Source: Bacillus australimaris (GTDB taxonomy: Bacteria; Bacillota; Bacilli; Bacillales; Bacillaceae). Taken from it: a DNA stretch of 64,000 nucleotides. Made by a program: the position numbers and the translations under genes. The stretch spans positions 186,001 to 250,000 of the forward strand of contig NZ_LGYN01000023.1 of NCBI RefSeq assembly GCF_001307105.1, given 5' to 3'. The notes beneath the pieces were generated by a model that searched no databases, was not told the DNA's origin, and saw nothing but the letters and a program-made list of their open reading frames with translations. Shown piece by piece: positions 9,184 to 17,974 of the stretch (the stretch's first letter is position 1; the number at the start of each line of letters is the position of its first letter).

Positions 9184-10071
9184 TTACTCTGCATCCCATA
9201 CATAGGATTTAGTATGCTTTAACCATTCTCTTGCCGCAAACGACAAATACCGGTCCTTTCGCCAAATGACACCTAAATGCCACGGAATTGAAGGGTTTAA
9301 GGAAATGACCTTTACCTTTTCAGGATCAAGATCACGGCAGATTCGTTCTGGCAGAAGACCAATCCCTAAATTTTCGGCGACCATTTCACTAATAAAATCC
9401 CATTGAGACGTTTCATAAATGACATTCGGCCTGAATCCTGCATTCATACATTCATTCAAAATCCGGCTATGCAGAACAAAATCTTCTCTAAAGAATATAA
9501 AAGACTCTTCCCTTAAATCAGCTAAATGTACCTCCTCGCGACCAGCCATCGGATGGGATGGATGCGTCACAAGCTTCATGTCCTCTTTAATAATGGTGTA
9601 CGTATGAAAAATTTTATCATTTGCAGGCAGAACAATGACACCAATATCAAGCGACCCGTCCTCGACCCCTTCCTCGACTTTAATGGAGCCGTGCTCAACC
9701 AATTGAAATGTGACATCTGGATACTGCTGGCGGAATTCTCCCATGACATTCGGGAAAAAACTTGACCCAATCATCGGCGGCAGTCCAATTCGAATATGCC
9801 CTTTTTTCACATTCATTAAATCATTTAGTTCGCTCGTTAAATTCTGAAATGATTGTGTGATTTCACTCGCCTGTGTATACATGGTTTGTCCAGCATCCGT
9901 CATTTCGACCTGCCGGCCATTTCGATAAAATAACTGCACCCCTAGCTCATCCTCTAGGTTTTTGACCATCTTGGAAATGGTCGGCTGTGACACATAAAGG
10001 GATTGGGATGCTTTCGTGAAGCTTTTTAATCTCGCCACTTCTAAAAAATATGTTAAATGTCTGATGTCCAC
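9184..10071 (-). CDS. ywbI: LysR family transcriptional regulator YwbI
   Basis: About 295 aa. Residues 1-60 form the LysR winged helix ([20 protein letters not shown] and [18 protein letters not shown]), the rest a periplasmic-binding-like effector domain. The start chosen is a GTG with GGAAGG upstream, which gives the usual LysR N-terminus; a longer reading from an ATG 8 codons earlier lacks a ribosome-binding site. It is divergent from the CidA/LrgB-type pair, like CidR from cidAB, and probably regulates them in response to overflow metabolites such as acetate or pyruvate. That role is inferred from relatives. Confidence 0.88.
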   Translation of the reverse strand: MDIRHLTYFLEVARLKSFTKASQSLYVSQPTISKMVKNLEDELGVQLFYRNGRQVEMTDAGQTMYTQASEITQSFQNLTSELNDLMNVKKGHIRIGLPPMIGSSFFPNVMGEFRQQYPDVTFQLVEHGSIKVEEGVEDGSLDIGVIVLPANDKIFHTYTIIKEDMKLVTHPSHPMAGREEVHLADLREESFIFFREDFVLHSRILNECMNAGFRPNVIYETSQWDFISEMVAENLGIGLLPERICRDLDPEKVKVISLNPSIPWHLGVIWRKDRYLSFAAREWLKHTKSYVWDAE

Positions 10072-10236
10072 ATGCTTCACCCTTCCTATAGACAAAAGGA
10101 ATAATAACTATTCGATATATGTATTTTACCTATAATCAAACGTGCTGTACACTTTAAAGTAAGCTAATCAACTGGAACGTTGTCATGTTTTTGTGAAACA
10201 GTGAACAATTTATATAGAAAAAGGAGTGAACAGAAA

Positions 10237-10620
10237 ATGAAATTGCTCAAAAAGCCGCTGATTGCTGCCCTTCAGATTATGGCCTTGTTTATTTTTGCGA
10301 AATTGATGAATGTGCTGGCGGCCTTTTTGCACTTAAGAATTCCGGGCACGATCTTAGGCATTCTTGTCATTTTCTTATTACTTCATTTTAAGATCATTCA
10401 ATTAAAATGGATAGAACTTGGCGCCGTATGGCTGCTCGGAGAACTGCTGCTTTTCTTTATACCATCAGCAGTGGGTGTCATTGATTACGGAAAATTACTT
10501 TCTCAATCTGGCACAAGTATTGTTCTTGTTGTGTTAATTAGCACGTTTGTGGTCATGCTCTCAACTGGTATCATGACGCAAATGATTGCGAAACGAAAGG
10601 AGCGAAAAAAGCTATGTTAG
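10237..10620 (+). CDS. ywbH: CidA/LrgA family membrane protein YwbH
   Basis: A 127-aa protein with four transmembrane helices and short cytoplasmic tails, of the holin-like CidA/LrgA family. Family traits include LRIPGTILGILVIFLLL in the first half and GELLLFFIPSAVGVIDYG in the second. Relatives influence murein hydrolase activity or carry pyruvate-like metabolites with their LrgB partner. The ATG used has AAGGAG before it; the upstream in-frame ATG has none. It overlaps the next gene by 7 nt. Confidence 0.88.
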   Translation: MKLLKKPLIAALQIMALFIFAKLMNVLAAFLHLRIPGTILGILVIFLLLHFKIIQLKWIELGAVWLLGELLLFFIPSAVGVIDYGKLLSQSGTSIVLVVLISTFVVMLSTGIMTQMIAKRKERKKLC

Positions 10621-11294
10621 TTGGCGGACTATTTCTGATCTTAACGGTTCTTTTATATCTCGGATCAAAAGCGGTGTACAAACGGCATCCGAAGGTCTAT
10701 GTCTCTCCATTACTTGTAACTCCACTTGTCCTTGTCGTCCTGCTGTTAATTGTCAACATTCCTTACGATGTTTACAATCAGGGCGGGAAATGGCTCACGA
10801 ATATGCTTCAGCCTGCGACTGTTGCTTTTGCCATTCCTTTATATAAGTATTTTCATATCCTGAAGAAGCATGCAGTCGAAATTCTTTTGAATGTGGCTTG
10901 CGGCTCTGTCATCGCGATCCTATCAACGGCATTTATCGCCAAGTTGTTTCATTTGGACACAGGCCTTATCGAGAGCCTTGTCCCAAGATCGGTCACAACC
11001 CCAGTGGCAATGAGTGTGTCAGAAATGATCGGCGGCATGCCGTCCGTTACGGCTGTGTTTGTCATTTTAACCGCACTGTTTGGGTCGATCATCGGTCCAA
11101 TGGTGATCCGTTATTTCCGCATTGATAATGATATTGCCATGGGCGTCTTGCTTGGAACAGGTGCACACGGGGCAGGAACATCAAAGGCCTTTGAAATGAG
11201 CTCCGTCTCAGGCACGATCTCAAGTGTATCAATGATTATTTCAGCCATTATTACATTATGTGCAGCACCTATCCTCATATCGTTTGCCTTATAG
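10614..11294 (+). CDS. ywbG: LrgB/CidB family membrane protein YwbG
   Basis: A 226-aa integral membrane protein with six or seven hydrophobic helices, of the LrgB/CidB family. Signatures include SLVPRSVTTPVAMSVSEMIG near residues 122-141 and GVLLGTGAHGAGTSKAFEM near 178-196, both close to family consensus. It forms a two-component membrane system with YwbH and is probably under YwbI control. Suggested roles in the family are control of cell-wall hydrolysis and transport of pyruvate; the sequence does not decide between them. Confidence 0.9.
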   Translation: MLVGGLFLILTVLLYLGSKAVYKRHPKVYVSPLLVTPLVLVVLLLIVNIPYDVYNQGGKWLTNMLQPATVAFAIPLYKYFHILKKHAVEILLNVACGSVIAILSTAFIAKLFHLDTGLIESLVPRSVTTPVAMSVSEMIGGMPSVTAVFVILTALFGSIIGPMVIRYFRIDNDIAMGVLLGTGAHGAGTSKAFEMSSVSGTISSVSMIISAIITLCAAPILISFAL

Positions 11295-11295
11295 A

Positions 11296-11332
11296 AAAAA
11301 GCTATTTCCCTTATCGGAAATAGCTTTTTTTC
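11296..11332. terminator. Bidirectional terminator between ywbG and ywbD
   Basis: Stem AAGCTATTTCC/GGAAATAGCTT with A-run and T-run flanks between convergent genes. Confidence 0.9.
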
Positions 11333-12514
11333 TTATGCTTGTATGAAGACAACCTTTAAATAGTTTCCTTCGGGATAACTCTTCGTTGTACGAAAATCCT
11401 CAGGAAGTGTATATTCTTCAAGAATCCGATAGGTTTTCCCTGATTCTTTAAAGGCCTGCGCAATAAATCCTTTGAACTTCTTCATGCCAAATGCACTGCT
11501 ATTCGTCGATGCCACAATGACGCCGTTCTCAGCTGTGATTTGTATGGCTTCTTTTAATAGTTTCTTATAGTCCTTCGCCGCACTGAATGTATGCTTTTTC
11601 GTTCGTGCAAAGGAAGGCGGGTCTAAGATGACGAGATCGTAGGTCCATCCTTTCTTCGCTGCAAACGGAAAATATTTAAAGACATCCATGACCTTGATAT
11701 CCTGCGCGTCCACATCAATATCGTTGATTTCAAACTGCTCAGATGTTTTTTTCAAGCTGCGGTTTGCAACATCTACACTTGTCGTGCGGCTCGCTCCACC
11801 AAGCGCTGCTGCCACTGAGAAAGCGCCTGTGTAAGAAAACGTGTTGAGCACGGTCTTTCCCTTTGCATAACGATCTCGAATCGCTTTTCTTACATGACGC
11901 TGATCAAGGAAAATACCCGTCATCGCGCCATCATTTAAGTAAACCGCCACGTTCATGCCGTTTTCTTTTACGATGAGAGGAAATTCACCCTTCTCTCCCT
12001 TTACAAAATCATCATCTTCAATATATTGTCCAGACGTATCAAATCGTTTCTTTTCATAAATACCTTTGTAATCTGGATATACGTGCTCAAGTGCAGCCAA
12101 TACATCCTTCTTAAATGTATAAACTCCTTCGCTGTACCATTGGATGAGATAGAATCCGTCATAATGATCAATCGTAAAGCCGCCAATTCCATCACCCTCT
12201 CCGTTGAACACACGGAAAGCAGTCGTCTGCGCATCACGAAATAAATGCGTTCTGTTTTTTGCTGCCTGCTCAAGCTTAGAGACGAAAAAGGCTTGATCTA
12301 TTTTTTCGTTTGCATCAAAGGTCAGTACCCAGCCGATTCCTTTATTTTGGACACCATAATAGCCCTTTCCTAAAAAAGCGCCTCGCTCATCCACCCATTC
12401 AATGAGCTCGCCTTCACGTACACCGTTCACACGCGATACTGCATCTTTGGATATGAGCGGATATCCCTTTTTCACTTGTTCTGCAAATGTTTGTTTTAAT
12501 GAGATTTTTTTCAT
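11333..12514 (-). CDS. ywbD: 23S rRNA-type cytosine-5 methyltransferase (RlmI family, YwbD)
   Basis: About 393 aa. An N-terminal PUA domain (roughly residues 1-75) precedes a RlmI-type Rossmann methyltransferase domain (about 175-390). SAM motif I is LNTFSYTGAFSVAAALGGA; the catalytic-loop motif LDPPSFA is present. The protein lacks obvious transmembrane parts. It probably methylates a cytosine in 23S rRNA, as RlmI does, but the exact base cannot be told. The second ATG is favoured since the first abuts AAGG. It appears monocistronic. Confidence 0.85.
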   Translation of the reverse strand: MKKISLKQTFAEQVKKGYPLISKDAVSRVNGVREGELIEWVDERGAFLGKGYYGVQNKGIGWVLTFDANEKIDQAFFVSKLEQAAKNRTHLFRDAQTTAFRVFNGEGDGIGGFTIDHYDGFYLIQWYSEGVYTFKKDVLAALEHVYPDYKGIYEKKRFDTSGQYIEDDDFVKGEKGEFPLIVKENGMNVAVYLNDGAMTGIFLDQRHVRKAIRDRYAKGKTVLNTFSYTGAFSVAAALGGASRTTSVDVANRSLKKTSEQFEINDIDVDAQDIKVMDVFKYFPFAAKKGWTYDLVILDPPSFARTKKHTFSAAKDYKKLLKEAIQITAENGVIVASTNSSAFGMKKFKGFIAQAFKESGKTYRILEEYTLPEDFRTTKSYPEGNYLKVVFIQA

Positions 12515-12632
12515 TTGTGTCATCCTTATCCTAAATTGACTCTCTCTATCCTACCATATGAATGTATACGTTACTTCTATTATGATAAGATGAGGAGAAA
12601 AATATCAACATGACACATAGGAGGCACTTCAT

Positions 12633-13016
12633 TTGACGACATTACGCTTAGATCATACAGGTATTATGGTTTCGAATATTGATCAGTCCATTGATTTTTA
12701 TGAAAAAGTGGTGGGCATGAAATTAAAGGATCGCATCACTCATACAAACGGGGTCATTGAGCTTGCATTTCTCGGTTTTAAAGATGAAACAGAAACGGAA
12801 ATTGAGCTCATCCAAGGCTACAGCAGTGACCTGCCATCTGAAGGAAAGGTCCATCATCTCGCTTTCACAACAGACAATATTCATGCTGAATTCAACCGAA
12901 TTCAAAAGCTGCAAATTGAATTAATTGATGAAGAAATCACGACATTACCGAATGGATATTGCTACTTCTTTTTCAGAGGACCAGACCAGGAATGGATTGA
13001 ATTTTTCCAGCGCTAA
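12633..13016 (+). CDS. ywbC: Glyoxalase/VOC family protein YwbC
   Basis: A 127-aa vicinal-oxygen-chelate protein. It begins with TTG 9 nt after AGGAG. The N-terminal half carries LRLDHTGIMVSNIDQSIDFY and the C-terminal half HHLAFTTDNI and a final GPDQEWIEFFQ, placing His and Glu ligands where lactoylglutathione lyases have metal ligands (H8, E57-like, H75, E123). Function could be glyoxalase I-like detoxification, but the family is broad. The gene is convergent with the amino-acid transporter genes, with a repeat element between. Confidence 0.8.
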   Translation: MTTLRLDHTGIMVSNIDQSIDFYEKVVGMKLKDRITHTNGVIELAFLGFKDETETEIELIQGYSSDLPSEGKVHHLAFTTDNIHAEFNRIQKLQIELIDEEITTLPNGYCYFFFRGPDQEWIEFFQR

Positions 13017-13063
13017 TATTTCCTAGGAAATGGGGCCGCGGAGCGATGTACTCATTCATAAAG

Positions 13064-13091
13064 AAAAACGTCAGCAACTGCTGACGTTTTA
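13064..13091 (+). terminator. Terminator-like hairpin after ywbC
   Basis: Stem AAAACGTCAGCA/TGCTGACGTTTT, about 45 nt after the ywbC stop and directly before repeat copy A. Confidence 0.75.
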
Positions 13092-13213
13092 GATTTTGGG
13101 CAAAGGTTTTATTTTAGCCCCTTGTTTTCTTTTCAGCGTGTTTGAAAACCTTTGAAGTCTAGGAAGGGTGAGTACCGGAGCGCAGACCTGACAAAGAATT
13201 CAACACGCTGAAG
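13091..13213. repeat. Dispersed intergenic repeat, copy A
   Basis: Shares with 24997-25173 the blocks CTTTTCAGCGTG, GAAAACCTTTG, AGTCTAGGAAGG, GAG-AC-GG-GCG and terminal CACGCTGAAG. The first and last blocks are inverted complements, so the element can fold as one long hairpin. It lies between convergent genes and is flanked by two different terminator-like hairpins (13064-13091 and 13214-13245). Copy A is the shorter form. I do not recognise a named family. Confidence 0.75.
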
Positions 13214-13245
13214 AGTAAGGGCATGTATAGCCCTTACTCCTTTTT
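13214..13245. terminator. Terminator-like hairpin next to amino-acid ABC operon
   Basis: Stem AGTAAGGGC/GCCCTTACT followed by CCTTTTTAT on the plus strand. It separates repeat copy A from the end of the ABC ATPase gene. Confidence 0.7.
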
Positions 13246-13972
13246 ATAACACCTTACTAAGAAATGATTTTGTACGCTCATGCTGCGGGTTTCCAAAGAG
13301 AGCTTCCGGTTTGTCTTCCTCGACAATATATCCGCCATCCATAAAGATGACACGGTCTCCCACTTCTCTGGCAAAGCCCATTTCATGTGTGACGACAATC
13401 ATTGTCATGCCTTCGACGGCTAATTGTTTCATTACAGCCAATACATCCCCTACGACCTCAGGGTCAAGAGCCGATGTCGGCTCATCGAACAATAACACTT
13501 TCGGGTCCATTGCCAGCGCTCTTGCAATGGCGACACGCTGTTTTTGTCCACCAGATAATTGGTTAGGGTAGCTTTGGGCTTTGTCTTTTAAGCCCACTTT
13601 TTCAAGCAAGTCTAACGCTTTTTCGGCCGCTGCCTTTTTCTCGATACCTTTTACCTTTATCGGTGCGATCGTGATGTTTTCTAAAACGGTTTTATGAGGG
13701 AATAAATTAAAGTGCTGAAACACCATGCCTACTTCTTGTCGTACTTTATTGATATTCACCTTCGGGTCTGTAATCGTATGTCCGTGGACAACGACTTCTC
13801 CAGCTGTGATATCTTCTAATTTATTGAGGCATCTTAGAAACGTACTTTTCCCTGATCCAGAAGGACCGATAACACACACGACTTCCTTTTCCTCGATGAC
13901 TGCATTAATATCCTTTAACACTTCGTGATCGCCAAAGGATTTTTTTAAGTTTTTCACCGTAATCATACTCAT
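13244..13972 (-). CDS. Polar amino-acid ABC transporter, ATP-binding protein
   Basis: A 242-aa GlnQ/ArtR-type ATPase that powers uptake of polar amino acids. Walker A is GPSGSGKST (residues about 35-43), the Q-loop [12 protein letters not shown], signature LSGGQKQR, Walker [15 protein letters not shown] and switch His in VVTHEM. Its start overlaps the permease stop (ATGA). Order SBP-permease-ATPase is like artPQR or tcyABC of B. subtilis rather than glnQHMP. Glutamine, arginine or cystine are all possible substrates. Confidence 0.93.
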   Translation of the reverse strand: MSMITVKNLKKSFGDHEVLKDINAVIEEKEVVCVIGPSGSGKSTFLRCLNKLEDITAGEVVVHGHTITDPKVNINKVRQEVGMVFQHFNLFPHKTVLENITIAPIKVKGIEKKAAAEKALDLLEKVGLKDKAQSYPNQLSGGQKQRVAIARALAMDPKVLLFDEPTSALDPEVVGDVLAVMKQLAVEGMTMIVVTHEMGFAREVGDRVIFMDGGYIVEEDKPEALFGNPQHERTKSFLSKVL

Positions 13973-14613
13973 TTGATATCAAATCTCCTTTCTGCATAGC
14001 TAGCCAGTAGAGAAAGTAAATAAATGATCACGAAATAAATGATACCGACAATGAGCCAGACATTTAAAGGATCAAATGTGGCCGATGCTTGAACTTGTCC
14101 TCGCTGCATAATATCGGCGATCCCGATAATAGATAAGAGAGAGGTATCCTTCAAGCTGATGATGGCTTGGTTTGTAATTGCTGGGAGCATGCGGCGGAAT
14201 GCCTGCGGAAGGACGATAAAGCGCATGTTTTGCCCCCCTGTAAAGCCTAAAGAGCGTGCAGCTTCTGTTTGTCCTTTATCAATGGACTGAATTCCTGCAC
14301 GAATAATTTCTGAGAAATAAGCCCCTGCATTAATCGCTACTGTAATAATCCCTGCCGGCACTCGATCTAGCGAAATGAATTCTAGTGTATTCAAACCAAA
14401 ATAAATGAAGAATAGCTGTACAATAAATGGTGTGCCTCGGATGGCATTGACAAAGACGAGTGCGATGAAATTTAAGATTTTAAATGGTGACAGACGGAAT
14501 AATGCAACAATTAAACCGATGATAAACCCTAAAATGATGGCAACAACAAAGATATATAAAGTGGTTTGCAAACCATCCATTAAATACGGAAATGCATTAA
14601 TAATTGTATCCAT
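13969..14613 (-). CDS. Polar amino-acid ABC transporter, permease
   Basis: A 214-aa HisM/GlnP-type permease with five hydrophobic helices. The EAA loop that docks with the ATPase reads [20 protein letters not shown], and [18 protein letters not shown] is typical of the family. It is separated from the substrate-binding gene upstream by a GC-rich hairpin that may lower its expression relative to the binding protein. The start has GGGAGGGAG before ATG. Confidence 0.93.
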   Translation of the reverse strand: MDTIINAFPYLMDGLQTTLYIFVVAIILGFIIGLIVALFRLSPFKILNFIALVFVNAIRGTPFIVQLFFIYFGLNTLEFISLDRVPAGIITVAINAGAYFSEIIRAGIQSIDKGQTEAARSLGFTGGQNMRFIVLPQAFRRMLPAITNQAIISLKDTSLLSIIGIADIMQRGQVQASATFDPLNVWLIVGIIYFVIIYLLSLLASYAERRFDIK

Positions 14614-14656
14614 GTTTCTCCCTCCCTAATTCACATACGGCTGACACATAAAGAAA

Positions 14657-14673
14657 GCGCGCTCGGAGCGCGC
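14657..14673 (-). terminator. Intra-operon hairpin between binding protein and permease genes
   Basis: GC-only stem GCGCGCT/AGCGCGC followed by TTTCTTTAT on the minus strand. Such partial terminators between a binding protein and its permease usually set a higher level of the binding protein. Confidence 0.75.
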
Positions 14674-14683
14674 CTCGCTTGTG

Positions 14684-15448
14684 TTATGACTTCAAATATT
14701 TATCGATAATTTTGTCATATTCACCGTTTTTCTTTAGATTCTCCAGTCCTTTATTGATCTTCTTCAATAAGTCCTGATTTTTCCCCTTCATCACAGAGAT
14801 ACCATATTGGTCTCCATTCAAGCGGTCTCCAACGGTTTTCAAGTTTAAATCTTGTTGTGCGATCGCATACGTAATGACAGGATAATCCTCGATCAAGGCA
14901 TCTGCATTTCCGTTTGATACTTCTTGGAACATAGATGGGCTGTCATTAAATTGAACGACTTCATACCCATATTTATCTGCGTTATCAGATGCAAATTTCG
15001 CACCTGTTGTCCCATTTTTAACAGCTAGCTTTTTCCCCTTTAAATCATTAATTGATTTGATGCTGCTGTCCTTTTTCACAACAACTGTCAGACCAGCATC
15101 GAAGTAAGGATCTGAAAAATCTACTTTCTTCTTACGCTCATCTGTAATACTCATCCCGCCCATTCCAACATCAAGCTGACCTGCCTGCATTGCTGGAATG
15201 ATACCTGAGAAGTCCATGGCTTCAAGCTTTACTTTGAAATCTTGATCTTTCGCGATTGCGTTAATTAAATCAACGTCTATCCCTTGATATTTACCGCCCT
15301 TTTCAAATTCAAATGGCGGATAAGTTGTATCTATCCCAATTTTATATGTCCCTTTGCCTTCTCCCGAACCACTGTCAGATTTTGATCCACAGGCTGCCAT
15401 GACAAGCACAACGATTAGTCCCATGATCAATAACATCGATTTTTTCAT
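14684..15448 (-). CDS. Polar amino-acid ABC transporter, substrate-binding lipoprotein
   Basis: A 254-aa lipoprotein: lipobox VMAACG near residue 20, then a family 3 binding domain with YKIGIDTTYPPFEFEKGGKY and GIDVDLINAIAK at the start and LDVGMGGMSITDERKKKVDF in the middle. The binding-site Arg of the TDERKKKVDFS motif, which holds the amino-acid carboxylate, is present. It resembles GlnH-type proteins most, so glutamine or another polar amino acid is likely. A TGnTATAGT extended -10 element lies about 60 nt upstream. Confidence 0.92.
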   Translation of the reverse strand: MKKSMLLIMGLIVVLVMAACGSKSDSGSGEGKGTYKIGIDTTYPPFEFEKGGKYQGIDVDLINAIAKDQDFKVKLEAMDFSGIIPAMQAGQLDVGMGGMSITDERKKKVDFSDPYFDAGLTVVVKKDSSIKSINDLKGKKLAVKNGTTGAKFASDNADKYGYEVVQFNDSPSMFQEVSNGNADALIEDYPVITYAIAQQDLNLKTVGDRLNGDQYGISVMKGKNQDLLKKINKGLENLKKNGEYDKIIDKYLKS

Positions 15449-15792
15449 AAAATACGACCCCCTATTGTCAGTTTTGTCTAAATATTCGCAATAATAACCA
15501 TACTATACCATGCTAAAGCTATGATGTGTGATGTTTTTTATCAATACCAAAGATCCATACAATACTAGATCAATAGTCTCTTTAAATTTTACTTTTTTGC
15601 GAATAACTCATTTTATTCTAAAAGAAACAGGATTCACAATTATGATGTGAGATAATCTTACGAAAAAATGCATCAGCCCCTTGAAAACCGCTGGTTCTTT
15701 CCGGTATACGAATACATATTCAACAATTACCTTCCTCTCATTATTGATATTTTAATATATCTTTTCAAAAACCCTCTTTTTACCTAAAAATA

Positions 15793-15806
15793 TGTAAGCG
15801 TATACA
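15793..15806. promoter_or_regulatory. Possible cre site upstream of rap
   Basis: TGTAAGCGTATACA fits the cre pattern TGWAANCGNTNWCA at 13 of 14 positions and lies about 60 nt upstream of the putative -35 of the rap gene. It is only a sequence match. Confidence 0.4.
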
Positions 15807-15865
15807 AATAGATATCGAATCCCTTTTTCTTTCACTACTGGTTGAATTTACATCAAAAAACATGT

Positions 15866-15894
15866 TTTACAAACCGCGAGGGAGAGCTTAAAAT
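15866..15894 (+). promoter_or_regulatory. SigA-type promoter of rap-phr
   Basis: TTTACA, 17 nt, TAAAAT, ending about 70 nt before the rap start. The remaining 350 bases of this intergenic region hold AT-rich sequence with no gene that I can support; no ComA box is evident. Confidence 0.55.
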
Positions 15895-15967
15895 ATAAGA
15901 AGATAATGGAATATGGAAAGTTGATTTTAAGAACGGATCTTGATAGATGAAGAAAGGAGGATATGAA

Positions 15968-17053
15968 TTGGCAGAAACAGTTGTTTTGTCGTCCGTTGAT
16001 GTAGCGAATATGCTAAATGATTGGTATGTCATGATGAAAAAAAGAGAAATACAGGGTGCAATCCAATTAAAAGAAGACATTCTTCAAGCATTTGATCGAA
16101 TGGAAGAAAATCAAGACGTCTTACTTTACTATCAACTGCTAGAGTACCGCTTTAAAGATCTTATAGAAGATACAGCTTCGTTAGATCATAGTCTCTTCGT
16201 TGATGAAAATGCGATCCGTACGGATGACATGCTCAGCTATTATTTCTATTTCTTTAAAGGGATGTATGAAATGCGCAGAGGCAATCAGGAAACGGCATTT
16301 CATCATTTAAAATTGGCCGAGGATAAATTAGATCTCGTGCACGATGATATTGAAAAAGCAGAATTTCATTATAAAACAGGGTGTCTTTACTATAATATTA
16401 GGTCCACACTTCTCTCCATCCACCACTTAAAGATGGCTTCATCTATTTATGACGCAGATCCATGTTATGTGAAAAAATCAATCAGCTGTCAAATGATGCT
16501 TGCTTTGAATTATGCGGATCAGTCGAAATATGATGAGGCAGAATCGTTATTTGAAGAAGTGATTCATTCACTAGAAAAGATGGAAGATCCAGATTTACTT
16601 GGTCACGCATATTGCAATGCAGCCTTTATTAAAAGTCTAAGAAATGAATACAGTGAAGCTGTGCCGCTCTTAGAAAAGGCTTTATTGATAGAGACATTCG
16701 AAACTTCATCTCCAGGCGGCTATTTACTTGCTATGTATGCCTACACAAAAGCGCTATTTAAGCTAAAAAAGCCTGGTTTGTTCCACTATTATGTACAGCT
16801 TTCACTACAAAAAGCAGAAAATTTAAAACAACGAAACATTTCTCTTAAATTATCCATTTTAGAAACACTTATGCTTCAGCCAGACAACATGATTGAGCAA
16901 ATCAAGTCTTATTGTGATCAGTTAGAATCAATGAATTTCCTTGTGGACCTTGAAGCTATTTGTCAGGATGCAGCAGCTTACTTAACGGATCTTGGGCTTC
17001 ATGAAGAATCCTCTTATTTTAGGAACAAGGCATTATCCTTAAAAACTTCTTAA
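15968..17053 (+). CDS. Rap family phosphatase / regulator (TPR protein)
   Basis: About 361 aa, close to the usual 375. An N-terminal helical bundle (residues 1-70, with VANMLNDWYVMMKKREIQGA like the Spo0F- or ComA-binding region of Rap proteins) is followed by six or so TPR repeats, for example the segments around YYFYFFKGMYEMRRGNQETA and LNYADQSKYDEAESLFEEV. Rap proteins dephosphorylate Spo0F~P or block ComA, and a Phr peptide inhibits them. The start is a TTG 7 nt behind AGGAGG. A phr gene follows after 16 nt. Which response regulator is the target cannot be read from the sequence. Confidence 0.92.
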   Translation: MAETVVLSSVDVANMLNDWYVMMKKREIQGAIQLKEDILQAFDRMEENQDVLLYYQLLEYRFKDLIEDTASLDHSLFVDENAIRTDDMLSYYFYFFKGMYEMRRGNQETAFHHLKLAEDKLDLVHDDIEKAEFHYKTGCLYYNIRSTLLSIHHLKMASSIYDADPCYVKKSISCQMMLALNYADQSKYDEAESLFEEVIHSLEKMEDPDLLGHAYCNAAFIKSLRNEYSEAVPLLEKALLIETFETSSPGGYLLAMYAYTKALFKLKKPGLFHYYVQLSLQKAENLKQRNISLKLSILETLMLQPDNMIEQIKSYCDQLESMNFLVDLEAICQDAAAYLTDLGLHEESSYFRNKALSLKTS

Positions 17054-17069
17054 GAATATGGAGTGATTT

Positions 17070-17204
17070 ATGATGAAAAAATGGTTCATCACAAGTGCGA
17101 TTTTGACGCTCTTGATAACAGGTGTTTCTATTGGTACTTCCATTCAAAAAGACAATCAATCTCAAGACATCATGCAAAAGAGGGACCGCGGAACCAACCC
17201 TTAA
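17070..17204 (+). CDS. Phr signalling pro-peptide, 44 aa
   Basis: A short gene directly behind rap. The product starts MMKKWFITSAILTLLITGVS, a Sec signal with basic N-terminus and hydrophobic core, then a polar linker and the C-terminus QKRDRGTNP. Phr pentapeptides often read xRGxT or similar (PhrC ERGMT, PhrF QRGMI, from memory), so DRGTN or RGTNP is the likely mature signal after export, cleavage and Opp re-import. GGAGTG gives a ribosome-binding site. Its position, size and architecture fit a rap-phr cassette; the exact processed peptide is uncertain. Confidence 0.85.
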   Translation: MMKKWFITSAILTLLITGVSIGTSIQKDNQSQDIMQKRDRGTNP

Positions 17205-17213
17205 CATGAAAAA

Positions 17214-17246
17214 AGCAGCTGGGATCAAAACAGCTGCTTTTTTACG
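17214..17246. terminator. Bidirectional terminator between phr and ywaC
   Basis: Stem AAAAAAGCAGCT/AGCTGCTTTTTT between convergent genes, starting about 10 nt after the phr stop. Confidence 0.85.
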
Positions 17247-17248
17247 TG

Positions 17249-17881
17249 CTAATCAATTTCTCGTTTGATATTTTGCATTTTCTCATCTAAGTAATGGGCA
17301 ATATCTGCTGCTTCCTTTAGTTCATCAGTCAGTTGATGAGGAACATCGTTTTGCAGTTTATAATAGATTTTATGCTCAAGGCTCGCCCAAAAATCCATCG
17401 CAATGGTCCGCACTTGGATTTCAACCTTCACATGCTCCACACAATTCGTTAAGTAGACAGGGATCTCCACAATTAAATGAAGGCTTCTGTAGCCATTTGG
17501 CTTCGGATGTTGAATGTAATCCTTCACTTCAAGAATCTTCAAATCCTCTCTTTGCCTCAATACATCCATAATGTTATAGATATCTTGAATAAAAGAACAG
17601 ATGATGCGGACACCTGCAATATCATGGATATGCTCCTTGGCACATTGTGTCGTGATGTCGCATCCTTTTCTTGTGAGTTTATTTACAATACTTTCAAAAG
17701 ATTTGATCCGTGATTTTGTATGCTCTATTGGGTTATGTCCGTGGATTAAATTATATTCCTGGCTGATAATCGAAAACTTTGTATCCATTTCATCTAATGC
17801 AAATTTATATACTAATAGTTCATTTTTCCAGTCTTCCATGACATTTTTCAAATCTTCTACATGAGTTGCTGACATGTTCAT
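17249..17881 (-). CDS. ywaC: Small alarmone synthetase (GTP pyrophosphokinase) YwaC
   Basis: Makes (p)ppGpp or pGpp from ATP and GTP/GDP/GMP without a hydrolase domain. The product is 210 aa; RelA/SpoT synthetase motifs are HDIAGVRIICSFI, HPKPNGYRSLHLIVE and EIQVRTIAMDFWASLEHKIY (residues about 85-190). The first in-frame ATG lies in the ribosome-binding site; the ATG used gives MNMSATHVEDL, which parallels the N-terminus of B. subtilis YwaC as I remember it. An ECF-type promoter lies 55-80 nt upstream, so induction by cell-wall stress is likely. Confidence 0.95.
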   Translation of the reverse strand: MNMSATHVEDLKNVMEDWKNELLVYKFALDEMDTKFSIISQEYNLIHGHNPIEHTKSRIKSFESIVNKLTRKGCDITTQCAKEHIHDIAGVRIICSFIQDIYNIMDVLRQREDLKILEVKDYIQHPKPNGYRSLHLIVEIPVYLTNCVEHVKVEIQVRTIAMDFWASLEHKIYYKLQNDVPHQLTDELKEAADIAHYLDEKMQNIKREID

Positions 17882-17933
17882 TCTCTTTGTCATCTCCTTT
17901 TGGGAAACGGTGGCTGCACCGCTTTCCGTTTAC

Positions 17934-17960
17934 TAGACGGAGAGAGAACTCAAATGGTTT
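17934..17960 (-). promoter_or_regulatory. ECF sigma factor promoter of ywaC
   Basis: On the minus strand AAAACC, 15 nt, CGTCTA matches the AAC/CGTC pattern recognised by SigM, SigW and SigX. B. subtilis ywaC is known to be a SigM/SigW target. Confidence 0.65.
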
Positions 17961-17974
17961 TAAAAATGACGCAG

